NCBI RefSeq assembly: GCF_030272615.1
Contig: NC_081405.1
Location: 23,391,772 to 23,451,771 of the forward strand
DNA from: Cryptomeria japonica
Taxonomy: Eukaryota; Streptophyta; Pinopsida; Cupressales; Cupressaceae
DNA length: 60,000 nt
Direction of reading: 5' to 3'
The translations under genes were made by a program, and so were the position numbers. The stretch's first letter is position 1, and every line of letters starts with the position of its first letter. Positions 1 through 11,732 of this stretch are shown here, piece by piece. The notes beneath the pieces are model-generated. The model did no database searches. It was not told the origin of the DNA and saw only the letters and a list, made by a program, of their open reading frames with translations.

Positions 1-2127
1 ATGATGTTCCTATGCTCATCAAGAGAACAGTTTGGATTGATAGGCTGTATCATGCAGTTTTGGTACTATAAAGTAACAAAGTGTACACATTATAAGTTCA
101 ATTTTCTATGTATTTTGCTAAAATCAGGGGTCGCTGAATTATACTTTCTTCTGTCTCCTTAGCTATTCACTATAAACATACTATGTTCTTTTGTAGTCCG
201 CTATTATAGATCTTTATGAATATGTAATATTTGAGAAACACTAAAGCTTAAATATTTGAATTTTCACACACACACGCACATGCACATGTGCGTGCTCACA
301 CGCATACATATCCACAAAAAAGGGCCTCCTAGACTGCCGTCCCTGAAATGTGTTCTGCTGTCCTTGTCCTGAAAATGCTATGGAGCATAAGCTTTTCTAT
401 TTTGGGATTTCCTTCTGATTCCTTTGCACAGCTGATGTAATGATCATTTTTCTTATCGTACCATAAGATGCATATCTCCTCATAAGACAAATTGGTAGCT
501 GACTATATCTTGTAATTGAACTCTTTCAAATTATGATTTAACCAAAGATCCCAACAAATGGCTATCAAGGATGGCCTAGACATGGCAGGCAATCAACTAT
601 TGACTATTGAAGTTTAGTCTCATGCCACTCAAATATAATATATTTGAGTGAACACAAATATAGTGCATATAGTGCAAATCATGGAGATTACAAATGGACA
701 ATCTATGAGAAAATGATGAGCCTTTTTACTATTCAAGAAACATAGAATTTAGAATTTGGGACCTTGTCATCCCTCACAAGATCTGTCATTTGTCTTTTTG
801 GAACATAGGTCATAAGAAATCTTTTTATTTTTTAGAATAGCTTTTCATTACATCTAAGATTGGAAAGAACAAGATTCCCAGGTTCCTTGAGCAATCCTCA
901 AGAGTCCATGAGATTTTATGTTCCTTGAACTATCACATCTTTGATCAATGAAGCTTCCATGGCAGTTTGGAGTAAGAGAGAGTTTTGGGGGTAGGGTATG
1001 TGCAATGCTTGATTACTCTTTCTTATATCTCAAAACATGAAATAAAAGCTTGCGATCAGGAGTGGTATGCATGATATGGATATTATGAATTTTTTTAATT
1101 TTTTAAGTTTTTAATTTTTAAGATGTCATAATGATGTTAGATATGAAACCCTCAATCTTGAATAATTTTACACAACTGTGACTCCTGGATGGAATCACCT
1201 TCAATGGATAAGAGGATTTTTGTCCTCAAATCTGAATGTGGAAACCAAGAGGGGTTTCATCCTTTGAATCTCCCACACCAAGGGTTTTCATCCTTAGACT
1301 CTTTAAACTCCAATTTGGAAGGAAAAATGAAATGACAAATTCGGATAAATTGTTTTGATTTTGAACACTGCCTTTCTTTTATAGTTGCTTTTTGGGACCT
1401 CTATTTGAATATACTTTTTCCCTCCATCTATTTAAAAATACTTTTTAAATTACAAAACACACCTTTTGAATTAATACATTTTATATGTTGCATAGACCCT
1501 ATACTAATATTTAAGTTGCCCTTTTGAAAATGAATAGATTGGGCCTACTTAAGCTATTATTATTATTTCCTTTATTTCATCCCTTAGCTTTTTGAAAATA
1601 AAGAAAGGCTATAGTTCCTCAATTAACTCATTTTGTTTTGCAAAGGGGACATGGCACATCAAATTTAGGACCAATTTCCGCCTTCGCATACTACAAAAGT
1701 GGTCGAAGAAGTTCCACCCACTTTTGTACTTCCTTCCATGGGATAGCCGCTTCCAACATAGCACATAAATCTGCCACTATAGATGCCCTAGACTGAATTC
1801 ACATAATCATTATTAACAATTCTTTTTTACCCATAATACTCTTAGCAAGATTCCATGTTTTTGTTTAGAGACATTGCCTCGATGCAAAGGATCTTCACAT
1901 GCCAGCAAACACAAAGCAGCCACACCAAATTATCATCGCATGACAGCAAACATAAAGCTGCAGAGAAAATAAATGAAAGCCATTGAAGATAAAAACAGCT
2001 CATAGGCATCATCCTTCATCGGTCATCCTAATAGGCATCATCACATATGAACATCGCTAGGAGGTGCAACGATCTTAAAACATCATAACCTTCCTCACCA
2101 AGAGCCTCACAAAACTGGTTGAAGGCT
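1..2127. other. AT-rich stretch, no gene recognised
   Basis: I find no reading frame, RNA gene or bounded element that I can support here. The segment is AT-rich, with a CA/TG microsatellite near its start and pyrimidine-rich runs. A short open stretch at 4-70 could be an exon, but nothing confirms it. Confidence 0.5.
265..310. repeat. Interrupted CA/GT microsatellite
   Basis: A run of alternating CA dinucleotides is interrupted by CG and TG steps and followed by GTGCGTGC and CACACGCATAC. The central CACATGCACATGTGCGTG part is partly self-complementary. Confidence 0.8.
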
Positions 2128-2480
2128 TCAATCAATCACATAGGCTTTTCTTTTAGTAAAAAGGGGTTCAAGACCCTCCCATGAATTTACTTGATTACTG
2201 ATCGATGCCAAAAAGGGCATTTGATCCATCTTGGCATTAGCTAACAGATCAACCACACCATTGCCTTCATGATAACAATGTACGAAGAAATATCCTTGAA
2301 ATCTTTTCAAGTAGACAACACTTCTTTTAAAACACTGTAAGCTTCTAATTCAGGAAATCCGATTTTCTCAAAACCAGAATAACAATGGTTATGTCCCCTT
2401 CAATTAATAACTACCAGCATCCCACAGGCCTTGCCAAAGAGAGACCAGCCACCACTGCATCCCATTGTACCGCATCATTG
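2128..2480 (-). pseudogene. Decayed RNase H-like (RVT_3 type) fragment
   Basis: Two translated blocks on the minus strand resemble the plant RNase H-like domain found at the end of LINE polyproteins and in related domesticated genes. The upstream block (about 2412-2466) reads QWDAVVAGLSLARPVGCW and matches the segment in which the family has an acidic residue followed by a GL..A...G helix. The downstream block (2128-2310) contains VHCYHEGNGVVDLLANA, matching the family's H..REGN..AD.LAN motif, with V in place of the usual A before the aspartate. The blocks are separated by stops and frame changes, and no reverse transcriptase is seen next to them. The family match comes from motif memory, so this is a truncated, non-functional relic. 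Confidence 0.55.
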
Positions 2481-2736
2481 GTTCTATAACCTGGCTTTCC
2501 CTACAGGTCCCATCAAATTCCATGGCCATCATGAAGAAATTCCCTTGCACCTCAGGATCCACGGCCAAAGACAGATCAGGGTAAAATCAGAAATTCAAAT
2601 CAGATCAGACCTTATAGCGTTACAAAATCAGACATAAGATCAGAAATCAGAACATCAATTCACCCTAATTAGGAAGGCATATCAGATTAGAAAGCTTGGA
2701 AAATATGTGAAAGCTGTTTATATCATATATGTTTGA

Positions 2737-4486
2737 TGCTATCTTGTTTGTTATTGCAGGTGATCAAATGAAGGAACTGGCTGCAAGCAACATTAAGGTC
2801 TGATTCAGGAAACACACATGTGGAATGATGGAGAGAAGACATTACAACTTGGAGGGATCAAGACATTCAAGGTTTGAGGAATCGAATACAAGGACTTCAC
2901 AATGCAAGTGAGGATGCTACAGCAATGAAGGGGTCGAGGAGATTTAATCATATGGAGAGATGACATTTGCAACATCAAAGAAAACAGCATCAAGAAACTT
3001 ACTAGTGCAAGTGTAGAGATCAACATCCAGGAAGGAACATATGACTATCTTGAATTTCCTTGGGAAATCCAAGAATACTTGTCAGAATAAGGAGGTAATC
3101 TAAGATAGGAGATTCAAGATGGAAAGCAATGCAAGAACAAGTTATAAACATCATAAGAAAGGAGTTTCCACACAAGAGAAAGAGAATGCAAATATGATCA
3201 AGGAGATAGTTCTGAAAGAGTTAATCAAAGCTAGAAGATGATGCAATTTAGCAATATCTCCTACCATCATTACCTCGGGCATTTGGAAATGTCGAGTATC
3301 AAGAGATATTGCTCATATCACAAACACTTGTGATGAGCTACAAAAAGAGTAATCTGAGGTGGCGCTCGGTCATCTTCAACCCAATCACATCATTCCAAGT
3401 CAAGGTGTCCAGATTTGATGTACTTGACTCATCGAACAAGGAAGATAACTACCACATGTGGAGGCACAAAGTTCGATGTACCTAACCTCACCATTCATTG
3501 ATCAAACATTCAAGGAAGGACTTGTCTCCTATTTATTGTAATTTTATCATTGGTCAAGCATTAAATGTTATGTAATGGGTGTAACAAACCCTAATTTAGG
3601 GTTTCTATCTTTCAATCTTCGCCACTGATGTGGATTTAATCTTGGCTATTCAATTGTATTGAGAGCACTCTATAAGGCTTGCTCTCCTCATTTGTAAAGG
3701 TTAATAGTTCAATAATAGACAATAGCAAGCAGTTAGTAGATAAAGTAGAGTAGGAGGAGAAGACAAAAATTGTTACCAAGCTTGTAAACAAACATCCTTT
3801 TCATTGAAGATACGGTGGAATGTGTTGTTTTTTCTACATATTGCATGATTTCTTGTTGTACCCTCATCTTAGATGAAGTTCATTGATTGTTATGAAGTAA
3901 CATGCATATGTTGATAATTCCTTGGTTCATACTAATTGCGATTGGATGATTTTCAATTGCAGTTCATAGTTAGCCTGAACATTAAAATGTGCTAAGTTCA
4001 ATTGTGGATATGTTTATTCAAGTTGCACTAGTGTATCGGGTATTTGGGTGAATGATTCATGATATGAAAACATTTCATTTCCTTGGAAGATCACATCGGT
4101 TTTGTGTAGTTGTTGGCAACATGGTGAAGCAAAGCCTGGTTAAGGAATGTGTCCATCCTTGCATGATCCCGTGATATCATTGATCTTAGGAATAGATTAG
4201 ATTTCTGTAAACCCTCATCCTTTTTATCTTTTTTCAAGTCAATCTGATCTGAAGTTCCAGCTGCATTCAAGCAGGAGTTCATGCAAAATGTAAGGCCCCT
4301 TTGTGATTCCATCAATATCACATCAAATCATTGAACTTGTCTACACCTCAAGACTTGACATTTGGAATCTTGGAGTCACCTCGTATGATCACGAAGTTTA
4401 GCATTTGAGGAGATTTTGTTCAAGAGAGGATATGATACCTTGGTATTTTAATTTTTTAAATGAAATGCATAAAAAACACATCAACA
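2737..4486 (+). mobile_element. Family-T element T0, 3' part only
   Basis: The right end is the family tail, ending in aaaacacatcaaca at 4486 and shared with T1-T5. It has a run of TAAATGTTATG, then an AACCCTAATTTAGGG block at about 3587, an ACTCTATAAGG promoter-like site near 3668, and the CAAGAGAGGATA..GGTATTTTA stretch before the terminus. A splice-acceptor-like TTATTGCAG (to 2759) sits just ahead of an ATG at 2768. T2 and T3 have the same arrangement before their reading frames. The segment 2768-3520 is a heavily stopped remnant corresponding to that frame. I found no TGTTGTGAC head upstream, so the 5' boundary is unknown and 2737 is only where recognisable family sequence begins. Confidence 0.5.
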
Positions 4487-4704
4487 AAATTTGTGCTAGA
4501 GGGATGGCACGACGATGAATAGGAACTCTTGAATAGGTGAATCCAGTGGAAGATCAGTGGAGAGTCATTCCCAAGACTTGATAGAGTTATCGTAGGAGGA
4601 AGGAAAGAACATTGGGTCATCAATTGGAATTGCAAAGGAAAGAGGCTGTTCAATGCTAAAAAGTCTTCCGTAGGCTTGAACCAGAATGAGCTTTCAAGTT
4701 ACAT

Positions 4705-6862
4705 TTGAGATTTGCTAGATCTCTCTTATTCAAAAAATCCAAAAAAATCAAATTATCAAAAAATCCAAAAAGAAAAGATTTCTCAATGGAGGGGCAACAA
4801 CATTGCCAAGATGATCAACAGGTTGATATCTTTGAACTTTGGTGGAATTTGAATGTGCAGCTACATCCACAAAACTTGTCAGAATTTGTAGTGCCAGAAC
4901 AGTGTAGGATTCATGAGACAGTTGAGCATGATGAAATACATTGCTTGGCGTTCCTATCAAGAATGAGGTTAGCACTACAAGGCAAAATCTTCTTTTGGGA
5001 TGTCCCCAAGCCAGAAGTGGAATCAGGCAATTTCAGTGTCCCAGAAAGAAATGATCCTTTTTCAAGATTCACAGGGATGATCGAAAATTAGCTCGGTCTT
5101 AAAGGTGAAATATGCCTAGAAAGCATTTTGCTACCATTGTGGTGTAGGATTCATATTGCACCCCATTCTAAATTCACTTGCTTATTGTGCAAAGAAACTA
5201 TCAATCAAGTTAGATGCCAATTCGGATTACCAATCCTATCCAACGACGACTGTATCGTAGATAAATCTTGGAGTGCATACCTTGCAGCTGATGAGTATAG
5301 AAGAGCAAAAGAAGAATACAATGCAACATCATCCGCCAACGAAGGTAGTACAATTGAGCTTGACAGTCAATCTGGTATTGTGGAGAACAAATTTGCGTAC
5401 CTTGTGCCCAAGGAGGGATGTAGTGAGAGGATGTTCATGCTAAAGAAGTAGTGACAAGTGATGATCAAAGTGTTGATTCAACACTCAATGAAGAAAGTCT
5501 ATTGCAAGAAGAGGAATTCCTTGAGGAATACTCGTTCATGCTACAAAAGGAGATCCTTGAGAATGAATTGCAAGAAGTTTCAAGTAGCAGCCTTGAAGGA
5601 GAAAACAATGAAATGGACATATTAAATTAGGAATTAAAAGTTATCACAAGTGAATCCAAATATGAAGAATAGTTCGAGGGGGCGCTGAAAGACATCACGA
5701 CCACAATGCTATTTGAAGGGGCGTTGAAAGGTCTCATGGAAGAAGAACAAGGGGAGTCATTGCCGAAGTTGTTGCAAGACAAACGAATCGTTGCAAGAGG
5801 CATGATTCATCATCAACTTCGACCTCCCGAATCATTATTGAATAAGTTGCAAGAAGATAACACAAATGAACCAAGTAATCAAGATGTCACAGTTGAGGAT
5901 AACCTTGTGCCCAAGGAAGTTGAGCAAATAGTGGAAGACGTCAAACACAACAAGATGGTGGTAAGTAATGATCAATGCTTGGCAACATCAAGACATGAAG
6001 TTCTACAAACAATGGACACTTGTGAAGAGGATCATAAAGAGATTGAGAAAGAAAACATAGTAGAAGGCATAAGTGACTTGGAGAGTCATCATGATTCGCC
6101 ATCACTCGATACCTCACCATTTCAAGAACAAGTGATTTCAATACACTTCAAGAGGAAGAAACCCTTGATGAAGATTCAAATAAGCATTCATCCTTACAAC
6201 AACAAGAAGAATCAAATGAAGAATTTCAAGCCATCCTATAAGAGGAACTTTTAAGCATCCTTGAAGATGAACAAATGGAACTAGAGAGTGAAGAGCACTT
6301 TGAGACTGTGCTACCATCAATCTCAGCTTTTGAGCATCCACTAGAAGAAATCTTTGAGGATCAACTTATCAAGGAAACTCTCATTTTTAAATATATGCTT
6401 ATGGAGTTTCATAAGGATGCATGGTTAATGCAAGATATTGAACTTTTTCTCACCATGGAAGTGAAGAGCAATTTGAGGTTGCGCTAGGTCTGTTCTTAAG
6501 GATTCAAGAAGAACCAACAGTGAGAATTTGCATGTCAAAGATGTGAGCGGAATGATCCATCACCACTGGCGACCTCTTGAAACAGCTGATAATCTCTCTT
6601 CCTATGATGCACTGGTGGATGGTGAACAAGAGTTTCTATTTGAGCACAAACAACGTCAGGTTGTCTCTTTCCTTGGTCCTAGTTTTAAAAGTTAGTATGA
6701 TTTTGATTATGGAGGTTTAGGAGAAACAACTTGCATATGGAGAGATCATGGATCTAATGGATTACCTCAATTGATCATTTTGAGTAGATTTTTGCCCGAG
6801 CATGAGAGATGCATTGTGACAGCCTACTTCTCCGAGTATAAGGATAAATTTGCACAACTATG
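4705..6862 (+). pseudogene. Decayed unrecognised protein-coding segment
   Basis: Several long open stretches follow one another on the plus strand: 4705-5451 in one frame with a single internal stop at 5089, then 5706-6254, then 6275-6487, then about 6500-6862. The last stretch is open apart from one stop and encodes blocks such as WRDHGSNGLPQLIILSRF and YFSEYKDKFAQL. The composition (many E, D, K, N, S and Q, with a basic N-terminus) suits a transposon-borne structural protein rather than an enzyme. I do not recognise the family and see no zinc knuckle, protease or polymerase motif. At least three frame changes and several stops make it non-functional. It lies between the end of T0 and the start of T1, so it is probably part of an older element whose ends I cannot place. 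Confidence 0.45.
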
Positions 6863-8003
6863 AACCGTCACTGTTGCCATGCTCTTGTTGCACAATTTGA
6901 GAAATCATGTCAAGTCATGTACATGTGTAGCTTCTTTGAGTCGTGTCTATTCTAGGAGTCTTGTATATAGTTTTAGGCTAGGTTTTTCTTTCGTATGTTT
7001 TAGTTTAGTTGTTTTGTTGAGCCAAGTTGTTAGTTTGCCTTGAGTCATCTGTGTCAAAATTCTTAAGTGGCTCGGGTCATTTGGTTTGCTTTCTTTAGTT
7101 TTGGTTTGCTTTGGTTAGTCGATTTGCTTAGTTTAAGTGTTCTTAGTGGGAGCCTTCATTTACGAGAAAGGTGTCTGTGTTGTTTTCGCATGCATTGGCA
7201 CATTTTGGATCTTATTTTCGGTCCATTTCCTAGATATCTACTTATGAAGTTCTTTAGAATCCGAGGATATTATTCCTTGATTTTATCATTTGGTTAGGAC
7301 TTGTACTTGAATCAAAAGGGAATCACTTATTGTGTCTTGATACCGACATCTTTTGATTACTATATTTCACACACTCAATTTGTTGCTCTAAGTCGTCGTG
7401 GTTTCTTAGGTGAAGTCGTGGCTAGTGAAAAATCTAAAATCTTGCTTCGGCGCCACAATAGTTCTCAAACCCATTTGAGCTTCATTGCTTACGAACCAAA
7501 GTGTAGAAAATATGTGGAAAGAAATGAAGTATCAAAAGAAAGAAAAAAATGAGACAGAAAAGAAAAATCAAGAAGAGAGAAAATTGAAAAGAAAAAGAAA
7601 TATCAAAATACTTGGCTTTGGGTGTGTGGACATCTCTACAAGTACAAAAGAAAACTTATCGGAAGTAGAGCGATCTTTGTGAGATTAGAACACTAACCTC
7701 ATCGAGGCAATGGACGCTTGTTGGCAATGAGGCTCTATCTAGGATGCTTATGAAGTTAGGATAAATCACATAGCTAGTCATGGTGGATTCTAAGGCTTAC
7801 AGTGTTCTTATGGGTTGGAATGAATACACTTGCACACACATGGGTAATCAAAGACTAAGTGCCTTGATCTGGTTCAAGATTCTTCTTCCTTTTTAAGTAT
7901 GTTTCCTAGTCTCTTGATAGGTTGGGTTGAAATTTTTGGAGCTTCTAAGTATGGATTGGGTCTTTATCTTTGAAATCTTCAGGAACATTTATTTGAGGTG
8001 GCG
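6863..8003. other. No gene recognised
   Basis: T- and G-rich sequence after the decayed reading frame. Short open stretches near 7067-7682 are of low complexity (K/E-rich or F/L-rich) and show no recognisable motif. CTAGA at 8004-8008 immediately precedes the T1 head. Confidence 0.5.
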
Positions 8004-8554
8004 CTAGATGTTGTGACGTTTTCACACATTGCCCCATTGCAAATGGGGACCCCCACTCTTTTGCTTGGTAGCGTAGTTGTTTTAGCTAATCTCTTTAGCT
8101 TGGCAGTAGTTTTGGTGTCTTTAACCTCTTGCTAGTGAGGGATGCAGTGCCTTTGATTGTCAAGAAGTGATCAAGTCAGGCAGTCTAGCAGTAGTTAGGT
8201 CTTCCTCTAGACTAGTTTGAGGTCTTCTTAGTTCTAGGTGCTCAAGTGATAGGTGCAAGCCAAGTGATAGATAGAGGTCAAGGTGACCATTGGGTGATGC
8301 TTCACAGTGCAACCTTCAAGTCGAGCTAGGGTACGAATCTCAAGTGTGATGAGCAGTCAATTGAGATGAAGTGTTTGATGAGGATCGATCAAGGCCCAAG
8401 TGATGATGAAAAAGACTTGATGATAATGTGGTTGCCTTGATGAATGAGGATAGGGAGGTCCTGAAATGAATTGAATAAGGATCAGCATGATAGTAAAGGC
8501 AAATGGATAGGCTAAGAGTTGAAATTAGCAAAATTGAGTAAAGAGGATTTTTTC

Positions 8555-8946
8555 CACTTCATGCCCAAATCCACGACCATACTTGACAACTTCCACTTAC
8601 CCCTCAAATGCACAACCTACCTTGAGAAGTTCCACTTCCCCTTCAAAACAACGGCCTAGGATGTACTACTCCCTCACTTGCTAAGATCCATGCTTGGTGG
8701 AGGTTGAATGTTTGAGGAACTTGAAGACAATGATGCTATCTTAATTTCTTGTTGAGTGATGACAAAATGCTTTGTTGAAAAAGACAAAGATTTGAAAGTT
8801 AATTGAGCAAGGAGATTTAATGTTGAAGGAGAATGGTAGTGGATTACAATATTTCCACTTGGCCCCCAAAAGCCCGACCATCCAACTAAGCTTTCCACTT
8901 GGCCCCCAAAAGCCTAGCCTTCCTAACTCAACTTTCCACTTGGTAG
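8555..8946. repeat. T1-specific short tandem array
   Basis: Units built around TTTCCACTTGGCCCCCAAAA recur at about 8869 and 8899, with degenerate versions (TTCCACTTACCCCTC, TTCCACTTCCCCTTC) near 8590-8640 and a partial unit at 8933. The array is cut at about 8946, where the inverted-repeat arm begins. It occupies the place where T2-T5 carry their own unrelated arrays. Confidence 0.6.
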
Positions 8947-9896
8947 AGTCTTGTTGCATTACCCAAAAGATATAGATTACAATAGACCCCCTCAAGTATT
9001 TATAGGATAGGAGCCTTGAGAAAAAGGTGGGAGGATCCTAACTAACTTGAGAAATTCTCTCAACCACCATGACTTATTCCAACTACAGTCCTAATTTAAC
9101 TCAACTTGTAGTTGCTTTACATGTAATTACATTTTACGAAAATGCAAGTGAAAGCAACACTTGCAATTACAAAATTTGTTTTTACATGTAATTTGTCAAA
9201 ACAAAATTACAAATGCACAATTGAAACTATTCTATGTGTTCAAAGACACGACTCTAACTACATCATCCTTTGTTTGTGATGATCTTCATGCTGCTTCAGG
9301 ATGCTAGAACCTGAAGTATTCAAGATTGGTGAAGACATCTCGAACCGGAATGAGAATTTGCATCCTAAATGATATTTGTGTCTTTGGCCAACGAACTTGA
9401 ACCTTATCCATGCTTGGGGTAGTACCATTTCTTCAGGAGGGAAAGGGCTGCCTTCTCGTTTTCATGTCATGACCATCTTTGTCCTGAAAGAATTCTATAA
9501 TTTGCATCCATGAATTACTGTTGTATCTCTTCTTCTTTTGTTCAGAGATGAAGAACCCATAACACCTTATTCAAGATGAAGTTGTTATAAAACAATGCCC
9601 ATGCCTTGATTTGTTGATTTGATAGATTGTGTGTGCAAATAGGACTGAGAAGGGAAGGGATAAATTAATGCAAAAATGGGCTCACAAGTGAATTTCAGGT
9701 TTTGAGGATTGCATTACATGTGAGGAAAAACAAGAGCATTGACTTGCAATTGTGGAGAACGAATATGCAACTTCATACGTGTAATGGGTAAATACAAGTT
9801 TGCACTTGTAATTAGATCCTAGAGATTCATTTTCACGTGTTTTTGAGTGCATTTTGGACCAATTTCGGGTTTGGTAAGGTTGATTGCAAGTAGAGA

Positions 9897-10055
9897 TGTT
9901 GCAAGCTGTGCGCCCTTGGTCTCCTTGTGCTGTGCAACACAGCGCTCGGGTTTGTGACATGGCTTAATTGCCTCCCATGGATTCTATAAGTTTAGTGGTT
10001 GTATTGGGCATTAATAGGTCGATCTTTTGGTGCAATAGCAACTGCACTTGTAACA
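9897..10055 (+). repeat. TRIM-2 5' LTR
   Basis: 159 bp, TG...CA ends. It holds TGGCTTAATTG at 9959-9969, which fits the Pol III A-box consensus TRGYNNANNNG. A B-box-like GTTCAAACC lies beyond the LTR at 10081. Whether these act together is untested. Confidence 0.9.
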
Positions 10056-10057
10056 AG

Positions 10058-10069
10058 TGGTATCAGAGC
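10058..10069 (+). promoter_or_regulatory. TRIM-2 primer-binding site
   Basis: TGGTATCAGAGC, the standard initiator-Met tRNA complement, 2 nt after the LTR end. Confidence 0.95.
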
Positions 10070-10100
10070 TTGGTCACAGGTTCAAACCCCTCGCTTGCGG

Positions 10101-10113
10101 TAGTGGGGGGGAT
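10101..10113 (+). promoter_or_regulatory. TRIM-2 polypurine tract
   Basis: TAGTGGGGGGGAT directly abuts the 3' LTR. Confidence 0.85.
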
Positions 10114-10272
10114 TGTTGCAAGGTGTACGCCCTTGCTCTCCTTGTGCTGTGGAGCGCAACACTCTGGTTTGTGACATGGCTTAACCACCTCCTGTGGATT
10201 CTATAAGTTTAGTGGTTGTATCGGGCATTAATAGGTTGATCTTTTGGTGCAACGACAACCGCACTTGTAACA
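10114..10272 (+). repeat. TRIM-2 3' LTR
   Basis: 159 bp, closely similar to the 5' LTR with scattered substitutions. Its A-box-like site is altered to TGGCTTAACCA. Confidence 0.9.
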
Positions 10273-10404
10273 AGAGAACATTACAACTTGCACTTGTAAT
10301 CAGGTCTTCAAGACCCAATTGCAAGTAAGCACTTTGATTGGATATAAGCTTGCAATCTTGTGGGAAAACCTTCATAATCTGTCTTTAGAACATGGGAATT
10401 TGTG

Positions 10405-11732
10405 GAGGCAAACAATGTTTTAAAACTCTTGAAATCACTTGCAATCGGGTCTCAGAGGCATGACTGCAAGTAATGAAAACCATGAATTATGAACTTGCAA
10501 TCACCCTTTCAAAACCCGAAATGAAACCTGAGGGCATAATAAAGAGGAAACAACAACAATAGGCATTAAAGCCATTCTTACCTGCCCACGCTTTGAAAGA
10601 TCAAATAATGACAATGAAACAAGTACCAAGTCTTCACGTGGTCAAGGAAAGAAGAGAAAACCAAAACCAAATCTGCAAAAACGTGGTAAAGGTAGAGCAA
10701 AAATGGGGATTCAATAAAGTTGTAGACCTTGCCAAGTGTTCTTCATGCCAAAATTCCCTCCAATAGGGGTTTGAATGAGCAAGAGCAAGTAAAAATCAGT
10801 TGCAAAACTGATTTCAGGTTTTCGGAGACTCATTACAAGTTGAAAAACTTGTAATTCTTTTTTACTTGCAATCACCTCAAAACTTTCTTACAAACACTTA
10901 AAGTGAAAAAAGAAACATAAAGTAAGTTTACTTGCAGTGAGTTAACTTGTAATGGCATCCAAAAGACCCCCACTTGTAGTGTCTGCTCTAAAACTCGAAA
11001 TTGTACAGAAAATGGCTAAAATCAAGGCCAAAAGTAACCAAAATTTTCACAAGGATGAAAGATAAGCTCGTGATTGATTTAACATCAATAAATGTAGACT
11101 TTCCACCTTGGGAAGCGTGCCTAGAGCCTTAAAATCTCCTACTCACAGTGACTGCCCTAAAACCCGAAATTGCACATAAAGCTAAGAAAATGAAGACAAA
11201 AATCAACCAAAACATGGGCAACAATGGAAAACACACCCCCTGATAATTTGGCATTCACAAATATGAGTTTTGTACCTCATAAAATGTGCTTTAGAGACAA
11301 AAACGACACATTTTGAGCAAAAATTTGTAGGGTTTTTTATATTTTTGAAAATTCAAAAATGAGGAGAACAGTTGGTTCCGACTTGCGAACTTCCTTTGAT
11401 TGTAGGAACAATTGAAGGGAGTAGAATCCAAAACTCTAAGTGCCTTTATTATCCATTGGGCTATAGAATCAAGCTATAAAGACAAACAACAAGAAGGATG
11501 ATATGACTGACGCAAAACAAACAAACTGAAAACAAGACACAGATTTGTGCAACTGCACTTATTGAAAAAGGAAACTAACCTAACCTAAACTAACTGACCA
11601 TGGAAACCTTCCTAAATGAAACCATTCACTAGCTCAGCAAAATAGTTGCCGCTTTTAAACAGCTTGCAGTACCTTGCATGATTGTTGATGACCATGCATT
11701 GATAGAACATGAGCAATGACAACAAAACTTGT
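10405..11732. other. Degenerate 'CTTGCAATC' repeat region
   Basis: No gene seen. From about 10280 to 11170 the words CTTGCAATC, CTTGTAATT, GACTGCAAGTAA and AACCCGAAAT recur at irregular spacing on both strands, as inside the inverted-repeat arms. This looks like the untranslated interior of an LTR element. From 11170 to 11732 it is AT-rich without structure I can name. Confidence 0.5.

Larger units (their letters stand above)
9897..10272 (+). mobile_element. Complete TRIM retrotransposon (TRIM-2)
   Basis: The 376-bp element has two 159-bp direct LTRs starting TGTTGCAAG and ending TTGTAACA, separated by a 58-bp interior. The interior opens (after 2 nt) with TGGTATCAGAGC, complementary to the initiator methionine tRNA 3' end, and closes with a GGGGGGGA purine tract. 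AGAGA is duplicated at 9892-9896 and 10273-10277. The opposite inverted-repeat arm holds the same target with a single AGAGA and no insert, an internal empty-site control. It encodes no protein, so it would need enzymes supplied in trans. Confidence 0.95.
8947..10404 (-). repeat. Left arm of a 1.08-kb inverted repeat
   Basis: This segment is the reverse complement of 13555-14632. The outer edge pairs AGTCTTGTTGCATT with the reverse complement of AATGCATCAAGACT. The inner edge pairs around AATTTGTG at 10397. Sampled blocks look well over 90% identical by eye. The left arm contains TRIM-2 (9897-10272). Removing it and one AGAGA leaves about 1077 bp against 1078 bp in the right arm, which retains the empty site. 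On the minus strand it reads as an LTR-like segment, truncated at 8947 relative to the right copy. Confidence 0.85.

Noticed and set aside
4-70. Possible host exon at the window start
   Set aside because: One short open stretch without a convincing splice pair or family match.
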